From the NCBI GenBank assembly GCA_963210315.1, contig OY723252.1, forward strand, positions 2,205,346-2,269,345: a stretch of 64,000 bases of DNA. The letters run 5' to 3'. The number at the start of each line of letters is the position of its first letter. Position 1 is the stretch's first letter. This document shows positions 10,905 to 22,080 of this stretch, in pieces. Below the pieces are notes generated by a model that saw only the letters and a list, made by a program, of their open reading frames with translations, was not told the origin of the DNA and did no database searches. This DNA is from Rhynchopus euleeides (taxonomy: Eukaryota > Euglenozoa > Diplonemea > Diplonemida > Diplonemidae). A program made the translations under genes and the position numbers.

Positions 10905-12711
10905 ATATTTTTTAGCAGTCGTTTTATGCCGTTGTACGGCTTGACCCCACCGCCCCCCCCATTTTATTGTCGTTATGTGACACCTTCACTACCCGGTGTG
11001 CCGACGTGAGAAAAGTCGAGGGTTCCCCGCTGACTGACGAGCAGTGACGAGTTGTGACTGGTAGCGGAGGCTCCCCTAGTTGTGGGATAGCGGCAACTGG
11101 GATCGTGTTGAGCCCCCCCGCCGGGGAGCGAGAGAACAGGGGGCCTCGCCCGCCCCACACCCCCCCCCCCCCCCCTGCCCCCATCTGGCACGTCCTTTCA
11201 TTCTATCCTTCTGTCTCTTCCGTCTTCTCTGATTCGCCCCAGTGTAACCCCTCCAGTGGTTTGCCACAAACATTCCCTTCTCTTACGCAGTTGTGGCGCC
11301 GTGATGTAGTTTGTCTGTTCTGGTTTCTTTTTCAGCACACACACTTCGATGTGGGTGGAAAGCTTCACACGCGATTGTTGTCTCTTTTTTTGCCCGATTC
11401 TGCCCTTTTTTGGGCTGGGGCTACTTTCTACCTTGTCTCGGACACTCAACCTCCAGGAGGGTGGGCGTGTGAAGCGTCGATGCAACAAAAGGAAATTACA
11501 CCGGAGTGCGCTCGGCGAATATCCTGAAAATAACTGTGCCGTATTTTCGAACTGCACCAAAAATATAACACGCACCCGCTCAGCGAACGACCAACTGTGT
11601 ACAGCCGAGCAAAAATCGCAATGAAGCTTTTTTTCCCGTTTCTCTCTTGGGGCAGCCCTACAACTGTAGCAAAGGGAGGAGGGGCGAATATGTGTACTTT
11701 ACGTTTCTCTGCAGCAGTGCCCAGTTCCCCACACACCCCCTTGCACTGGATCGTGGAACCCTCGCGGGGAAGTGACATCGGAAACGCGGCAGCACCCTCG
11801 ATCAACCTGGCCTTCTCTTCGATGCCTCGCCAGGCTGATAACGGGGTCTCCTCTAACTCGCGCCTGCTGGAACACGCCACCCCCGCCCCCCGCGAAACAT
11901 CTAGCTGTTCTGCCCCCAAAAAAAGAGTGTATTCGCGCATGATGTATGTAGGTGTGTCTGAGCGAGCGCGGGCCTCAAGCGGCTGTATAACCTCCGTGTC
12001 ACTGCCAAGAAGGGAGGGGCGGGGTGTGTGTGTGTGTGGGGAGAGGGGGGGAGTTCGGGTATAAAAAAAGGACAAGAAGCAACAGAGCATGCGGTGCAAG
12101 CATGCTCGGCAGAGATGCTGGGATGGTAGACACGGTTGGAGCGGTAGTGATGAACGACGGCGGGGTGGGGGTGGGGACAGGAGTGGCGGTGGATCTAGCG
12201 GTGCAGGGGGGGGGGGGTTAGGGGTTGGGAGGGGGGGGGGAGGGGGGAGAGTGCAGAGCGCCTGTTCTGCTGGAGGCCTCTTCTGTTGTTGTTGGCCCGG
12301 CTTGCCCCCCCCTGGGGCAAATTCCCCAGGGCGAATTCTCACAAAAAAAACAACGACAACAACAACATCCATGTCCCTGCAGAACGCATCCTGCGTTGCC
12401 CCTGTCCCTTCTCCCGCCCGTTTGTGGTGATCACCAGCGGCTCTGCTGGCATTGGCTATGCGCTTGACTCTTTCAGTATGTGCTGACCCCCACCCCCCAC
12501 ACCCCCTCCGCCCACCCCCCCAACACACACAGAATTCGCACGACACAGGGGGTCCCCACACACCCTACCCTACCCCACCCCCTCCTGCGTCGCAAACCCA
12601 GGGCGTGCCGAGGGTGACGGCCCTCTGCCCCACCCCCGTTCCCTTCTCCCCGGGGTGACTGTCCGTCCCCACCCGCGCCCCTCTCCCCCCCCCAACATCA
12701 CGACGGTTCCG
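10905..12711. other. Intergenic region upstream of the COQ10-like gene
   Basis: No supported gene. It contains a diverged member of the palindromic ~100-bp repeat family (about 10990-11076), homopolymer C and G runs (11158-11175, 12209-12245) and a long pyrimidine-rich stretch at 12484-12530 ending in CACACAG (AG at 12531-12532). That site is a plausible trans-splice acceptor for the next gene. Confidence 0.55.
10990..11076. repeat. Diverged copy of the palindromic ~100-bp repeat
   Basis: ACCCGGTGTGCCGACGTGAG, TTCCCCGCTGACTGACGAGC and GTTGTGACTGGTAGCGGAGG align in order with the reverse complement of 57280-57379. The ends are less well preserved. Confidence 0.55.
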
Positions 12712-13716
12712 ATGCTGTTGCAACAGCTCCCCAGCGCGAGAGGTGTGGCTGCATCAGCCGTGGGAGGTGCCGTCCAGAGGCTGTGCTCTGTTGGGTCTTT
12801 GGCGAAAACCCTGCCATCTGACAGACGGCACTACAGTATACGTTCTCTCGACCCCTTCGCACAGCACGACCAGGCTGGCGCATCAGCTAAGGGGGGCAAT
12901 CCCGCATCTGGCCCAGCCTCGTCTGCAACCCGCCCCGATGTGGCGGCAGGGGCGCTGCTGGCGTCACAATTAGATCAGCTCCGGAAGCTCACTGGGTTTA
13001 CATCTCAGCGATACGGCGGGGCGCCTGCGGGGCAGCAGTCTGCCGGGGCAACGCCTGAGGCGCTTGGCGGGGCATCGGAACAGACATCTTCCACGCATGT
13101 GAAGGTGGGGGAGCCGACGGAACAGACGGGCCTCCCGGAGGGGGCGATTGGCTACTGCGAGCATGTCGTGGTTGGGCACAGCCTGAACAGTGTCTACCGT
13201 GTTGTCAGCGATGTCGAGAGCTACAGCAGCTTCCTTCCGTGGTGCGTAGCGAGCGAGGTTCGTAGTGTTGAGAAAAATGCCTCCGGAGATGCCGTGCGGA
13301 TGGATGCGCAGATCGGTGTGGGCTTCAGCCTGTTGAAGCAGATGTACCGCAGCGACACGGTTTTCTCCCCGAGGGATCGGATTACAGCGAGGCTTGTCGG
13401 AGAGGAGAAGGACGCGCTGCTGGAGTACCTCGAGTGCGAGTGGTGTTTCAAGAAGGTGTCCCCGAAGAAGACGGAGGTGGATTTTGAGGTGGTCTTCAAA
13501 TTCCGGAACCCGATCCACAACCAGCTGTCGTCGCTCGTGCTGTCGCAGGTGGTGGAGACGATGGTGTCCTCCTTCACGAAGCGGCTCGCCGAGATCCACG
13601 GACCCCCCAGCTTCCCCCTCCAGGTGCTGCCGATTCGCGACCCTTCGCGGCACAACGCAGAGCCTTCATCTGACGCACCTGCACCTTCCATGAAGCTTCT
13701 GTTGCAGTTTCTCTGA
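12712..13716 (+). CDS. COQ10: COQ10-type START-domain protein, mitochondrial coenzyme Q chaperone
   Basis: 334 residues. Known COQ10 proteins bind coenzyme Q in the inner mitochondrial membrane and support respiration and Q biosynthesis. The domain lies at about 146-305, with the family's opening YCEHVVVGHSLNSVYRVVSDVESYSSFLPWC, the R...Y/F core (LLKQMYRSDTVFSP) and a closing FKFRNPIHNQLSSLV..VVETMVSSFTKR. I chose the ATG at 12712 because the first 45 residues (MLLQQLPSARG, then Arg-rich, no acidic residues early) look like a mitochondrial presequence; an in-frame GTG further upstream is less likely. Residues 50-145 form a Gly/Ala/Ser/Thr-rich linker, so the protein is longer than the ~200-250 residues usual for the family. 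No intron. Upstream C-rich sequence would suit a spliced-leader acceptor. Confidence 0.9.
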   Translation: MLLQQLPSARGVAASAVGGAVQRLCSVGSLAKTLPSDRRHYSIRSLDPFAQHDQAGASAKGGNPASGPASSATRPDVAAGALLASQLDQLRKLTGFTSQRYGGAPAGQQSAGATPEALGGASEQTSSTHVKVGEPTEQTGLPEGAIGYCEHVVVGHSLNSVYRVVSDVESYSSFLPWCVASEVRSVEKNASGDAVRMDAQIGVGFSLLKQMYRSDTVFSPRDRITARLVGEEKDALLEYLECEWCFKKVSPKKTEVDFEVVFKFRNPIHNQLSSLVLSQVVETMVSSFTKRLAEIHGPPSFPLQVLPIRDPSRHNAEPSSDAPAPSMKLLLQFL

Positions 13717-15134
13717 TAAGGACCTCCGCTTGGCACCAACACTCAGCCCCTCCCTCCGGCATAAAAAAAAATCCGGCGATACCCCGATATCACCCCGAGC
13801 GGTTTAGAGACTGACGTGCGCAACCGGGTGTGTGTGGGAGGGCCGCCCTACCTACACCCCCCACCCCCCCACTTCGCGTGCATCACTCCCCACACCCTTA
13901 CGGCACCAACTCTCTCCTAGTCTTGTACCTTCGCCTAACTCCCTTTCTGGCCAGGGCTCCCTCAGCCCCTTCAGCGTCCCGTTTCATCAGCCTTCATCAG
14001 GCCTGTCTGTCGAAGGGGGATGGAGTTCGTCTTTTGACGGAGATGAAATCACCCCTTGTGTCCGCTCCCCCCCCCCCCCTTCCCCCAAAAGTTTTCCTAT
14101 GTAGGTTGGTTGCAGCTGGGGGGCGGGGGGAGGGGTGGTGAGAGAGATATCGCATGCATCAAAGCAGCAAATCAGCGGAGGGGGGGGGGGGATGTGCTGC
14201 GGTGCGTTCTACACCTGCTGCAACAAAAATAGTAATGTGTAGACAGCGGTGTTGCTGGTGGGGCGGCCCAGCCTTGTTTTATGTTACTGAGTCTGTTCGT
14301 TCACATCGGCATCGTCCTTCCCAGCGCCATGGCCTTGGCAGGACCTGCGTCTGTTTCCTTTTTTATTCTATTTTTTTGTGTGTGTTGCTCGTCCCGAAGC
14401 GACGGAGTGATCAGGTATCGATTCTGAGCGAGAGTTCGAGGGAGTCATGGGGGGAGAAGGGATGAGGAGGGTGTGGGGGGTGGGGGGTGTGTGGCGCGAA
14501 CACCGTTTCGATCACGCCGATCGTCTCCCTCGAGCCTCTACAGGGAGAGCTTCGATTAGGGCAACGGGAGACTCTTCTTTGCGTGTAATCACCAAAGAAA
14601 ATCCTATCCCGTGCTTTGCAGCTTTGCTGTGCTGCTGCTGGAAGCCGTGTGCCCCGTGTCTTTCGCAGCTGATGCTGCACCGCTGCCGCCTGCTCCTTCC
14701 TCCTGCCCCCTCCCCGCCTCCCCCTCACATCACTGCCTGTGTGCGTTTCTTCTGGGCGTGTGGTGTGTCCGCCATATCACTGCGGAACATACCTTTGAGC
14801 GAGAGTGGATCATGGGATGGAAGGGGAGCTTTGCCTTTGCTCTGTGCCACGCCTTGTAGAGCCTTACCTGAGCCAAGGCCCTCAGGGGGGGGTGGTGGGA
14901 ATGCTGCCACCGGTGGTGGAAGCCGCATCGCGCACATCCATCATGCATGGGATGTGACACGGCGTGGATCACTCACGTGAAGCCATGTTGTTGTTATGAC
15001 TCAAGCCTGCCGTGCGCTGTGGCGTCCTGAAAGGGGAAAAGGAGGTAAAGGAGTATACAAACAGGAGCACGGCATGGTGAGGGGAAGGGGGCAGGGGGTG
15101 GGCGGAATGGGGAGGAGAAAGAAAGAGAGGGAGC

Positions 15135-15169
<35 letters not shown>

Positions 15170-15611
15170 GTGTGTGTGTGTGATGGCTTCCCACCAAAGA
15201 GCGCTTCGGATAAGACGGGAAGGGAAATGCTGGTAAAACGAAGAGCGGGTGTAAAAATTCCTCAGAGACGCCCCCCCCGCCCCCGCCCCTTCTCACTTTG
15301 TCATCTATATCTTGGCTCTTGTGAGGCACACGAGTAACACACGTGGCACAGACAGTGGGGGCATCGCCATAGCATCGCTCGGTGCTACACTGTACTAAAA
15401 TATTCACCACCACCGATTGTTGCCATGTGTTTTTTGCACCCCTCCCACCACCCAAGGACAACTAGCTTTTCGCTAGCTCTCCCTCGGTCGGACAGCAGTA
15501 AGACCACACACCCACCCCCCACTCCTGACAGCCACACCACACCACACGATTCACAGGCTGCTCCGCCCAGTCGTGGCAGGGGCTGTGGCAGCAGCAGCGC
15601 CTGCATCCGCG
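13717..15611. other. Intergenic region, low complexity
   Basis: About 1.9 kb without a supported gene. It has C-run and G-run tracts (14065-14090, 14178-14190), a GT microsatellite at about 15137-15182, and near the right end pyrimidine-rich DNA with candidate acceptors (AG at 15554-15555). Open frames here are short and show no family signature. Confidence 0.55.
15137..15182. repeat. GT dinucleotide microsatellite
   Basis: (GT)n from about 15137 to 15166, a GGG interruption, then a further short (GT)n to about 15182. On the opposite strand it gives an apparent His/Thr repeat frame with no coding support. Confidence 0.9.
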
Positions 15612-16481
15612 ATGCCGGCACGCAGGCAATCGCCGTACCGGCACCCCCCTGTTGGCGAGAAAGGGCGTATCCCGGAGTTCCCTGTCGAAATCCAGGTGGG
15701 CACGCCAACACCCGCGGACACGCTGGGTCGTGTCGTGGCCTGGATTGCCGCTGCCAATGCGATGCTGATGCACGCAAACGGCATTCCTGAAGACGCTGAG
15801 ATCGGCAGCGCGCTGGCCACCTCCCTCAATAACCTTGACGCGGCAATCCCCGCTGGCGAACGCGCCCTGCGCTCCATTCTGTCCGTCGGGGAGAGCACTG
15901 TCCTGAACACATTCCTGCGGCACGCATTCACATCTGTGTTCGGCTTTGCCGTCCCCTCTGCCGAAGCAGTCCGGGTCATACACAGCTACGTCGAGGAAAA
16001 CTCGCGGCGGCACAACATCCCCGCAGGGTGTGCCGCCCTCCTCGACCTTGGTGCAGGCTGCGGGTATTGGGCACACGAGCTGCAGCTCACCGCGGGGTAC
16101 AGTGTGGTGGCGAGCGACTCGGGCCAGTGGGAGGAGGGGCGTGCCCTGTCGCCCCTGCTGGCCTTCCGGCACATGTGGTTTGACGTGGAGGCGAAGGGGG
16201 CAGGCGAGCACGCTGCGGAGCTGCCCCATGCCGTGCCGCTGGTGGTGTGGCCGTACCCCGGCACAGGCTACGTCTATGAAGCCCTTCAAAACACATCCGC
16301 TGACTTCGCGGTGGTGGTCGGGGAGGAGGGGCTGGCTGCCTGCACTGAGGACCCATTCGCACCGGGCGCCCCATGCGAGGAGGCATGGGTGCTCGAGGCC
16401 CGTCTCCGCATGGTGACCTGGTGCCAGGTGAACGACACAGTGCGGATAATGCGTCGGGCTTCCGCAGAGCCTCTAGCCTGA
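15612..16481 (+). CDS. Class I SAM-dependent methyltransferase-fold protein
   Basis: 289 residues from the ATG at 15612 (MPARRQSPYRHPP). The central motif ALLDLGAGCGYWAHEL (about 141-155) is the glycine-rich SAM-binding motif I of class I methyltransferases. VVASDSG about 15 residues later fits the acidic motif II position. VVWPYPGTGYVYEALQN (about 211-227) followed by FAVVVGEEGLAACTEDPF resembles a family of small protist and fungal hypothetical methyltransferases with a WPP...VGE..G pattern. The N-terminal 140 residues are helical and unassigned. The substrate is not predictable. Candidate spliced-leader acceptors lie at 15554-15555 and just before. It ends 457 bp upstream of the cyclase-like gene, same strand. 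Confidence 0.7.
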   Translation: MPARRQSPYRHPPVGEKGRIPEFPVEIQVGTPTPADTLGRVVAWIAAANAMLMHANGIPEDAEIGSALATSLNNLDAAIPAGERALRSILSVGESTVLNTFLRHAFTSVFGFAVPSAEAVRVIHSYVEENSRRHNIPAGCAALLDLGAGCGYWAHELQLTAGYSVVASDSGQWEEGRALSPLLAFRHMWFDVEAKGAGEHAAELPHAVPLVVWPYPGTGYVYEALQNTSADFAVVVGEEGLAACTEDPFAPGAPCEEAWVLEARLRMVTWCQVNDTVRIMRRASAEPLA

Positions 16482-16938
16482 CACCGCCTGGTTGCGTGCG
16501 ATGTGGGGTGCAGCACGCACACACCGGCGCATTTTCCAAAGTCTTGATTACTGTCTGGGTTTTGTGTGGTCCTGAGTTGCGCTTTGCTTGCAGTGCAGGT
16601 CATGAACTTGTGTCGTGCACTCGTGTGAGCAGAACAGTCACATCACACCACCGAGTGTGCTCCAGACACTAACCCCGTCCCAGGGTTTGCGGTAGTGTCG
16701 ATGCAACCAACGAATGCAAAGAATGCAGGCTGAGAGCGGCTGCTGCTGAACGGTGTTGTGGCTTTTTTGGTCAGCACGTACAACACACACACGCCCACAG
16801 CGGACTGGAAACGGCAGCCGGCCCATCCCCCTGTGCATTCTTCGGGCGGGAGTCGTTTTTTCCTCCTTGTTCTCTTCTTTGTGTTTTGCATATCCCGACC
16901 CCCAGCCCACCACCTCCTTCTCCGATGTGGAAGCCGGG

Positions 16939-19515
16939 ATGCTGAGAGCAGCTGCGGTGCTTGGGATGGCTGCCGGTGCGGGCGGCCAGGAGCTCGTGTT
17001 CAAAGAGCCCTACCCCGACAAGCTGCATGACGTCCACACGGTGCTGCTCGTGGTGCCGACTGTCTGCGTCATCGCAGCTGTGATCGGGACGTCTGTGGTG
17101 TGGAGGCGGAGCACGGTACGCCTCACGGTTGTGCTGGCGCTTGCAATCTGGGTCCTGCTTGTCAGCGTGGGGATAGTAGCATGGTCCGTGACCTACGTGA
17201 CGTCACGCGAGGCGATCCTTGCGAAGGCAGAATTGAGCATCGTGGCAGCAGCAGGGCGTGCGGAGCGCAGCGTCGTGGCCGATCTGACTGTAGCCACAAG
17301 CATCCTGAAGACAATCACCTCAGCGGCGGGTGAGGGCCAGGTCAACATCTCCGGGGTCTGGCCGGAGCAGCATATGTTCATCGACAGAATCCTGCGCACA
17401 GTCGGCACCCGGACCGGATCGATATCCGCAGCATCCATGTCAGCTGTCGATGGCGTGTCGAGCTCAGTCCAGGTGCTGCACAGAAACAGACATGGGACGA
17501 GGATCTACATGCACTACATCAGGGACGCCACCTTCCTCCCCCCATGGGCGCGGTGCAAAGCTGCTGACTGGCAGGACAACTGCACCAACATGTCGGCACC
17601 CGACGCCTGCAGCGACCCGTCATCTACTGCCGCACGGGAATGCCCGTTGTCTTGCAATTTTACCGAGTTCGGCACTCAGAACTGCTACGGGTCAGACATG
17701 CTTGGGTTCCACACGGTGCTGGCCTCCGAGCGCAAGGCTTTCGACCCCTCTGCGTTGACGCATTCGATCTTCGCAGAGCCGGCTGAGGCTGACCGGAATG
17801 TGGTGAACTTCGAAACAGGGGCGCATCGCAACATGCCGTGGTACAACCTTTCCTACTCACGGGTCCCCGCCTTCTCCGAGCCGTATGTAAACCCGCGTGG
17901 GAAGCTGGTTTCCATGGTGATCGGTGGTGTGTTCGACGACAATGGCGTGCGCTTGGGCTACAGTCAGGTGTACATCGTTCTGCCAGCGGTGACTGCGTTC
18001 ATGCAGGGCCTGAACCCATTTGCGAATGGGTTTTCGATGCTCCTCACCACAAAAGCGTATCTGGTGGGCAGCAGCCTGACAGACGAGGAGCTGCGCCGCC
18101 AGGCGGGCAACAGCAAGGCAGGCATGGACCTAGTTCTGGTGCACCAGTTTGAGAGAGACTCTGCAATCCTGCGCACGGTTCTCGCGGTGGAGTCGCGCTG
18201 GGGCGGATCGCTTGGGAACGCGATGCACGGCAACGCGCTGTACCAGGAGGTGGGGCAGGTGGTGGTGTCCTTCCCGGTTCGGGTCCCGGGCTTCCCGCTG
18301 CTGCTCGTTGTCAGCATCCCGATCGCCGAGATCCTGGGGACGGCGGACAACGCGTCGATGGTGTCGCTTGCACTGTCGCTGTGTATCGGCGGGGGCTTCG
18401 CTCTGCTGGTGGCTGCGGGTCTCGCAGTCGTGCTGATGCCGCTGTCAGCACTGCAGGGCGACATGCACAAGGCAGCAGTCATGCAGCTGGATCCGTGTTC
18501 CAGGCGCATGAGCAGGGTGACAGAGATGCGTGCCATGCAGGTGTCGTTCGGCGTTGTGGTGCGCCAGCTCATCGAGTACAGACAGTACCTCCCGCAGAGT
18601 GTGCTGGTCACAGACGAGGAGAGCACAGTGTTGGAGGGTAGTCCAACGAGCAGGGTCACGAAGAGCAGTTCGTCAAGCGGTAGTGTGCCGGAGCAGCCCG
18701 TGGGTACCATCCTCACGTGCATGCCGAAGTCGCGCAACGTGACGCTGCTGGTGACGAATCTCAAAGGGTTTATCGCGTTCTGCAACACTATGGGCATCGA
18801 TGATCTGGACTCGGCACACGCCACCTACCTCCAGAAGGCTGTGCTGTCCGTCAACAAGCATTCCGGCATTGTCGATGAGTTCGTCGGGGACAAGTTGCAC
18901 GCGTCCTTCAACACACGACACAGCAGCATGCTTCACAGGACGAATGGTGTGGAATGCATGAAGGACCTTCTCAGAAGCCTGCCATCCGACACCGAACCCA
19001 TTGCACTGTCAGAGGCGAATGCCGCAGCATCATCGGGCAGGGCGCTGTGCGGCACCATGGGGTGCAGGGGCCTGAAGCGGTACTCCATCGTCGGGCCGTG
19101 TGCCGCGCTTGTCTGGAAGTTGGAACGCTGGGGCAGGATGTGGGGCGTACCACAGCTTGTGGATGACACGCTGGCGAGGGACTGTGCATCGCACTTTGAG
19201 CTGCGGAAGGTGGCCAAGGTGCGACTGTCGGCATCACACGAAGAGTTCGTCTACGAGCTGGCTGCTCCAAAACCCGTCAAGGAGGAAGAATGGATGTATC
19301 AGCTGGAGACGAGCATGAAAGACACTTACCTGGAGTACAACCAGGCCTTGGATGCGCTGTACGCAGGGCAGCTGGACACCGCGGAGTCATGCATACAACT
19401 GTCGGGTGCCGCAGGCGACGCCGTCTTGACACCCCTGCTTGAAGAGTGCCGTCGCCGTCAGGGCCCCCTCATGCCAATCCCCTCGACATCTGTCCCGCAG
19501 TTGCCACCACGCTAG
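16939..19515 (+). CDS. Membrane receptor with degenerate class III nucleotidyl cyclase domain
   Basis: 858 residues from the ATG at 16939 (MLRAAAVLGM); upstream in-frame codons lie in a pyrimidine-rich leader with an AG at 16904-16905. Two hydrophobic helices (about 33-55 and 61-86) precede a ~380-residue segment with a Cys-rich cluster (CKAADWQDNCTN...CSDPSS...CPLSC), likely a Cache-like extracellular sensor. A third membrane helix (about 471-505) leads to a linker and a cyclase fold at about 600-770. The first metal-binding motif reads VTNLKGF, with Asn607 where active enzymes carry Asp. The second metal Asp is kept (VGDKLHASF, Asp651). The RYSIVGPCAALVWKLERW stretch matches the TiG..VN.AaR.e region but lacks the conserved Asn/Arg pair. 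It is therefore probably a sensor or dimer partner rather than an active enzyme. Confidence 0.75.
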   Translation: MLRAAAVLGMAAGAGGQELVFKEPYPDKLHDVHTVLLVVPTVCVIAAVIGTSVVWRRSTVRLTVVLALAIWVLLVSVGIVAWSVTYVTSREAILAKAELSIVAAAGRAERSVVADLTVATSILKTITSAAGEGQVNISGVWPEQHMFIDRILRTVGTRTGSISAASMSAVDGVSSSVQVLHRNRHGTRIYMHYIRDATFLPPWARCKAADWQDNCTNMSAPDACSDPSSTAARECPLSCNFTEFGTQNCYGSDMLGFHTVLASERKAFDPSALTHSIFAEPAEADRNVVNFETGAHRNMPWYNLSYSRVPAFSEPYVNPRGKLVSMVIGGVFDDNGVRLGYSQVYIVLPAVTAFMQGLNPFANGFSMLLTTKAYLVGSSLTDEELRRQAGNSKAGMDLVLVHQFERDSAILRTVLAVESRWGGSLGNAMHGNALYQEVGQVVVSFPVRVPGFPLLLVVSIPIAEILGTADNASMVSLALSLCIGGGFALLVAAGLAVVLMPLSALQGDMHKAAVMQLDPCSRRMSRVTEMRAMQVSFGVVVRQLIEYRQYLPQSVLVTDEESTVLEGSPTSRVTKSSSSSGSVPEQPVGTILTCMPKSRNVTLLVTNLKGFIAFCNTMGIDDLDSAHATYLQKAVLSVNKHSGIVDEFVGDKLHASFNTRHSSMLHRTNGVECMKDLLRSLPSDTEPIALSEANAAASSGRALCGTMGCRGLKRYSIVGPCAALVWKLERWGRMWGVPQLVDDTLARDCASHFELRKVAKVRLSASHEEFVYELAAPKPVKEEEWMYQLETSMKDTYLEYNQALDALYAGQLDTAESCIQLSGAAGDAVLTPLLEECRRRQGPLMPIPSTSVPQLPPR

Positions 19516-19637
19516 CTCAAGAGATGCAGTGCCGCAGGGCAATGCCTATTCACGATCCCACAAACGCCCGGGTGGGTTGCATGCGGTGCATTCAACATCG
19601 GGGTCCCGTTCCAAGTGATCTGCCGATGTTCTGATTG
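19516..19637. other. Short 3' flank of the cyclase-like gene
   Basis: Unique sequence between the stop codon and the poly-C run that opens the satellite block. Nothing recognisable. Confidence 0.5.
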
Positions 19638-20107
19638 CCCCCCCCCCCCCCCCCCCAGGCCTCTGGCTAATTCGGGTCGAACGTTAAGTTTCTCCGTGCC
19701 GGGGGGGGGAGGGGGGGGGGGGGGGCTACCCTACCCTAGGGTTGGGGCCGCCGGGGTCCCAGATTTTTTGGTAATTTCCAGGTGTGGGTAGGGGGACCTT
19801 TTCGAATTTTTTTTTGCACATAACACACCTGTGTGGTACGGGAAATGCTACGAGGAACGCGATGGACTCGGGACTGCTGCTGGCCTCTCTTGCTATGGTT
19901 TACTTATGTTTCGTGCTCCACCTGCTCCACCTCATTCTGCACTTCAGATGATCCACTTCACGTGGGTTACGGGGTTTGGGACAACGATGATATGTTGTGT
20001 CCGACGACAAGGTAAGGTAAGCTCATCGAGGTACACCAAACCGGAGTTGTCAAATCAAAAAAGACACACCGCCCGAGAGGCAATTGGTGTGACACAACAG
20101 CGATGAC

Positions 20108-20875
20108 ACAACCACTCTGCCCGAGGGGGCGCGTTTTTAGCGACCGAGACCTCCTCTCCTGACTGAGGGACACACGATCTGACCGTCCGAGAGACGCAGC
20201 ATTCTACCCTGCCCGAGGGGCACCCACTCTCCTGACCGAGAGACACGCAGTCTTGCCCGAGGGGCACCTGGTTTCCTGACCGAGACAATATTCTGCCCGA
20301 GGGGCACTCACTCTCCCGACCGAGAGACACGCAGTTTTGCCCGAGGGGCACCTGTTCTCCTGACCGAGACAATATTCTGCCCGAGGGGCACCCACTCTCC
20401 CGACCGAGAGACGCAGCATCTCGCCCGAGGGGCACCTGTTCTCCTGACCGAGACAAAAATTTTGCCCGAGGGGCACCTACTCTCCCGACCGAGAGACACG
20501 CAGTCTTGCCCGAGGGGCACCTGTTCTCCTGACCGAGACAATATTCTGCCCGAGGGGCATCCACTCTCCCGACCGAGAGACGCAGCATCTCGCCCGAGGG
20601 GCACCTGTTCTCCTGACCGAGACAATATTCTGCCCGAGGGGCACTCACTCTCCCGACCGAGAGACACGCAGTTTTGCCCGAGGGGCACCCGTTATCCTGA
20701 CCGAGACAAAACTATGCCCGAGGGGCACCCACTCTCCCGACCGAGAGACGCAGCATCTCGCCCGAGGGGCACCTGTTCTCCTGACCGAGACAAAAATTTT
20801 GCCCGAGGGGCACCCGCTCTCCCGACCGAGAGATACACAATCTTGCCCGAGGGGCACCAAATCCCGACCGAGAAG
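20108..20875. repeat. Minisatellite 1 in copy 2
   Basis: The same alternating ~40/44-bp units as at 4990-6010, but 253 bp shorter, i.e. about three 84-bp dimers lost or never gained. The remaining units keep the same order of variants at both ends. Confidence 0.9.
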
Positions 20876-21499
20876 ACGACCCTCACACCATGCTCGTGTC
20901 AGGTCTCAAGAGGGCCGAAGCCGCAGTTGAGGACAACAACACCCCCACGCACTGGTTCTAATAAATGACGGCGAGGTGCACGGGGGGATCAGCACGAAGG
21001 AGGGGCGCAAAAAGATGGGGATGATGACGCCGTGGTGTTCAAGGTGGTCCTCCGCCGCTTATGAACGTGACAGCGGGACAGCGCTGCGCCCGTGGCCGCA
21101 GCGGATTGAGGACATTCCCATCAGCCATCGAGACTATCACCGCGCCTCGCCGAAAACCTGCTTCACGCTTGATCGCGCTCAAGGTTTCCAAACGCATACT
21201 TCAGCTGGAGGTTCCGTCACAGAGGCGCTGACAAAGGCGGGACCAAGAGCAACAGTCGGGTGCTGATAAATGGGTCGATACTGATGCAGCAAAGTGACGT
21301 CAGTGATATCCAACTCCTACTTTCCTGACCGAGACACGATCTTGCCGAGGAGCATCGGACCGAGACACCCACTTCTGCCTGAGGGGCACCTAGCCGAGAC
21401 GCATTTTTCCTGCCCGAGGGGCATCTCGCCGAGACATTACCTGCCTGAGGGGCACCTGGCCACGACATACCTACAGCTTACGCTTGCGGGGCACCCTGC

Positions 21500-22080
21500 C
21501 TGAGGAGCACCTGGCCAAGACATACATTTCCGCCTACGAGGCACCCTGCCCGAGGGGCACCTGGTCAAGACACACACTTCCGCCTACGGGGCACCCTGCC
21601 CGAGGGGCACCTGGCCAAGACAGACACCTCTGCCTACGAGGCACCCTGCCCGAGGGGCACCTGGCCAAGACATACACTTCCGCCTACGAGGCACCCTGCC
21701 CGAGGGGCACCTGGCCAAGACATACACTTCCCGCCTACGAGGCACCCTGCCCGAGGGGCACCTGGCCAAGACAGACACTTCCGCCTACGAGGCACCCTGC
21801 CCGAGGGGCACCTGGCCAAGACAGACACTTCCGCCTACGAGACACCCTGCCCGAGGGGCACCTGGCCAAGACATACACTTCCGCCTACGAGGCACCCTGC
21901 CCGAGGGGCACTTGGCCAAGACATACACTTCCGCCTACGAGGCACCCTGCCCGAGGGGCACCTGGTCAAGACATACATTTCCGCCTACGGGGCACCCTGC
22001 CTGAGGGGCATCTGGCCGCGACATACACTTCCGCCTACGGGGCACCCTGCCTGAGGGGCACCTGGCCAAGACGCACATTC
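21500..22080. repeat. Minisatellite 2 in copy 2
   Basis: 50-bp units as at 6635-7115 with two additional units and a one-base insertion (CTTCCCGCC in place of CTTCCGCC). The extra base shifts the translation frame without closing it, which supports the view that these frames are not genes. Confidence 0.9.

Noticed and set aside
12655-12711. Upstream GTG start for the COQ10-like protein
   Set aside because: Adds a Pro/His-rich stretch in C-rich leader DNA; the ATG at 12712 gives a good mitochondrial presequence.
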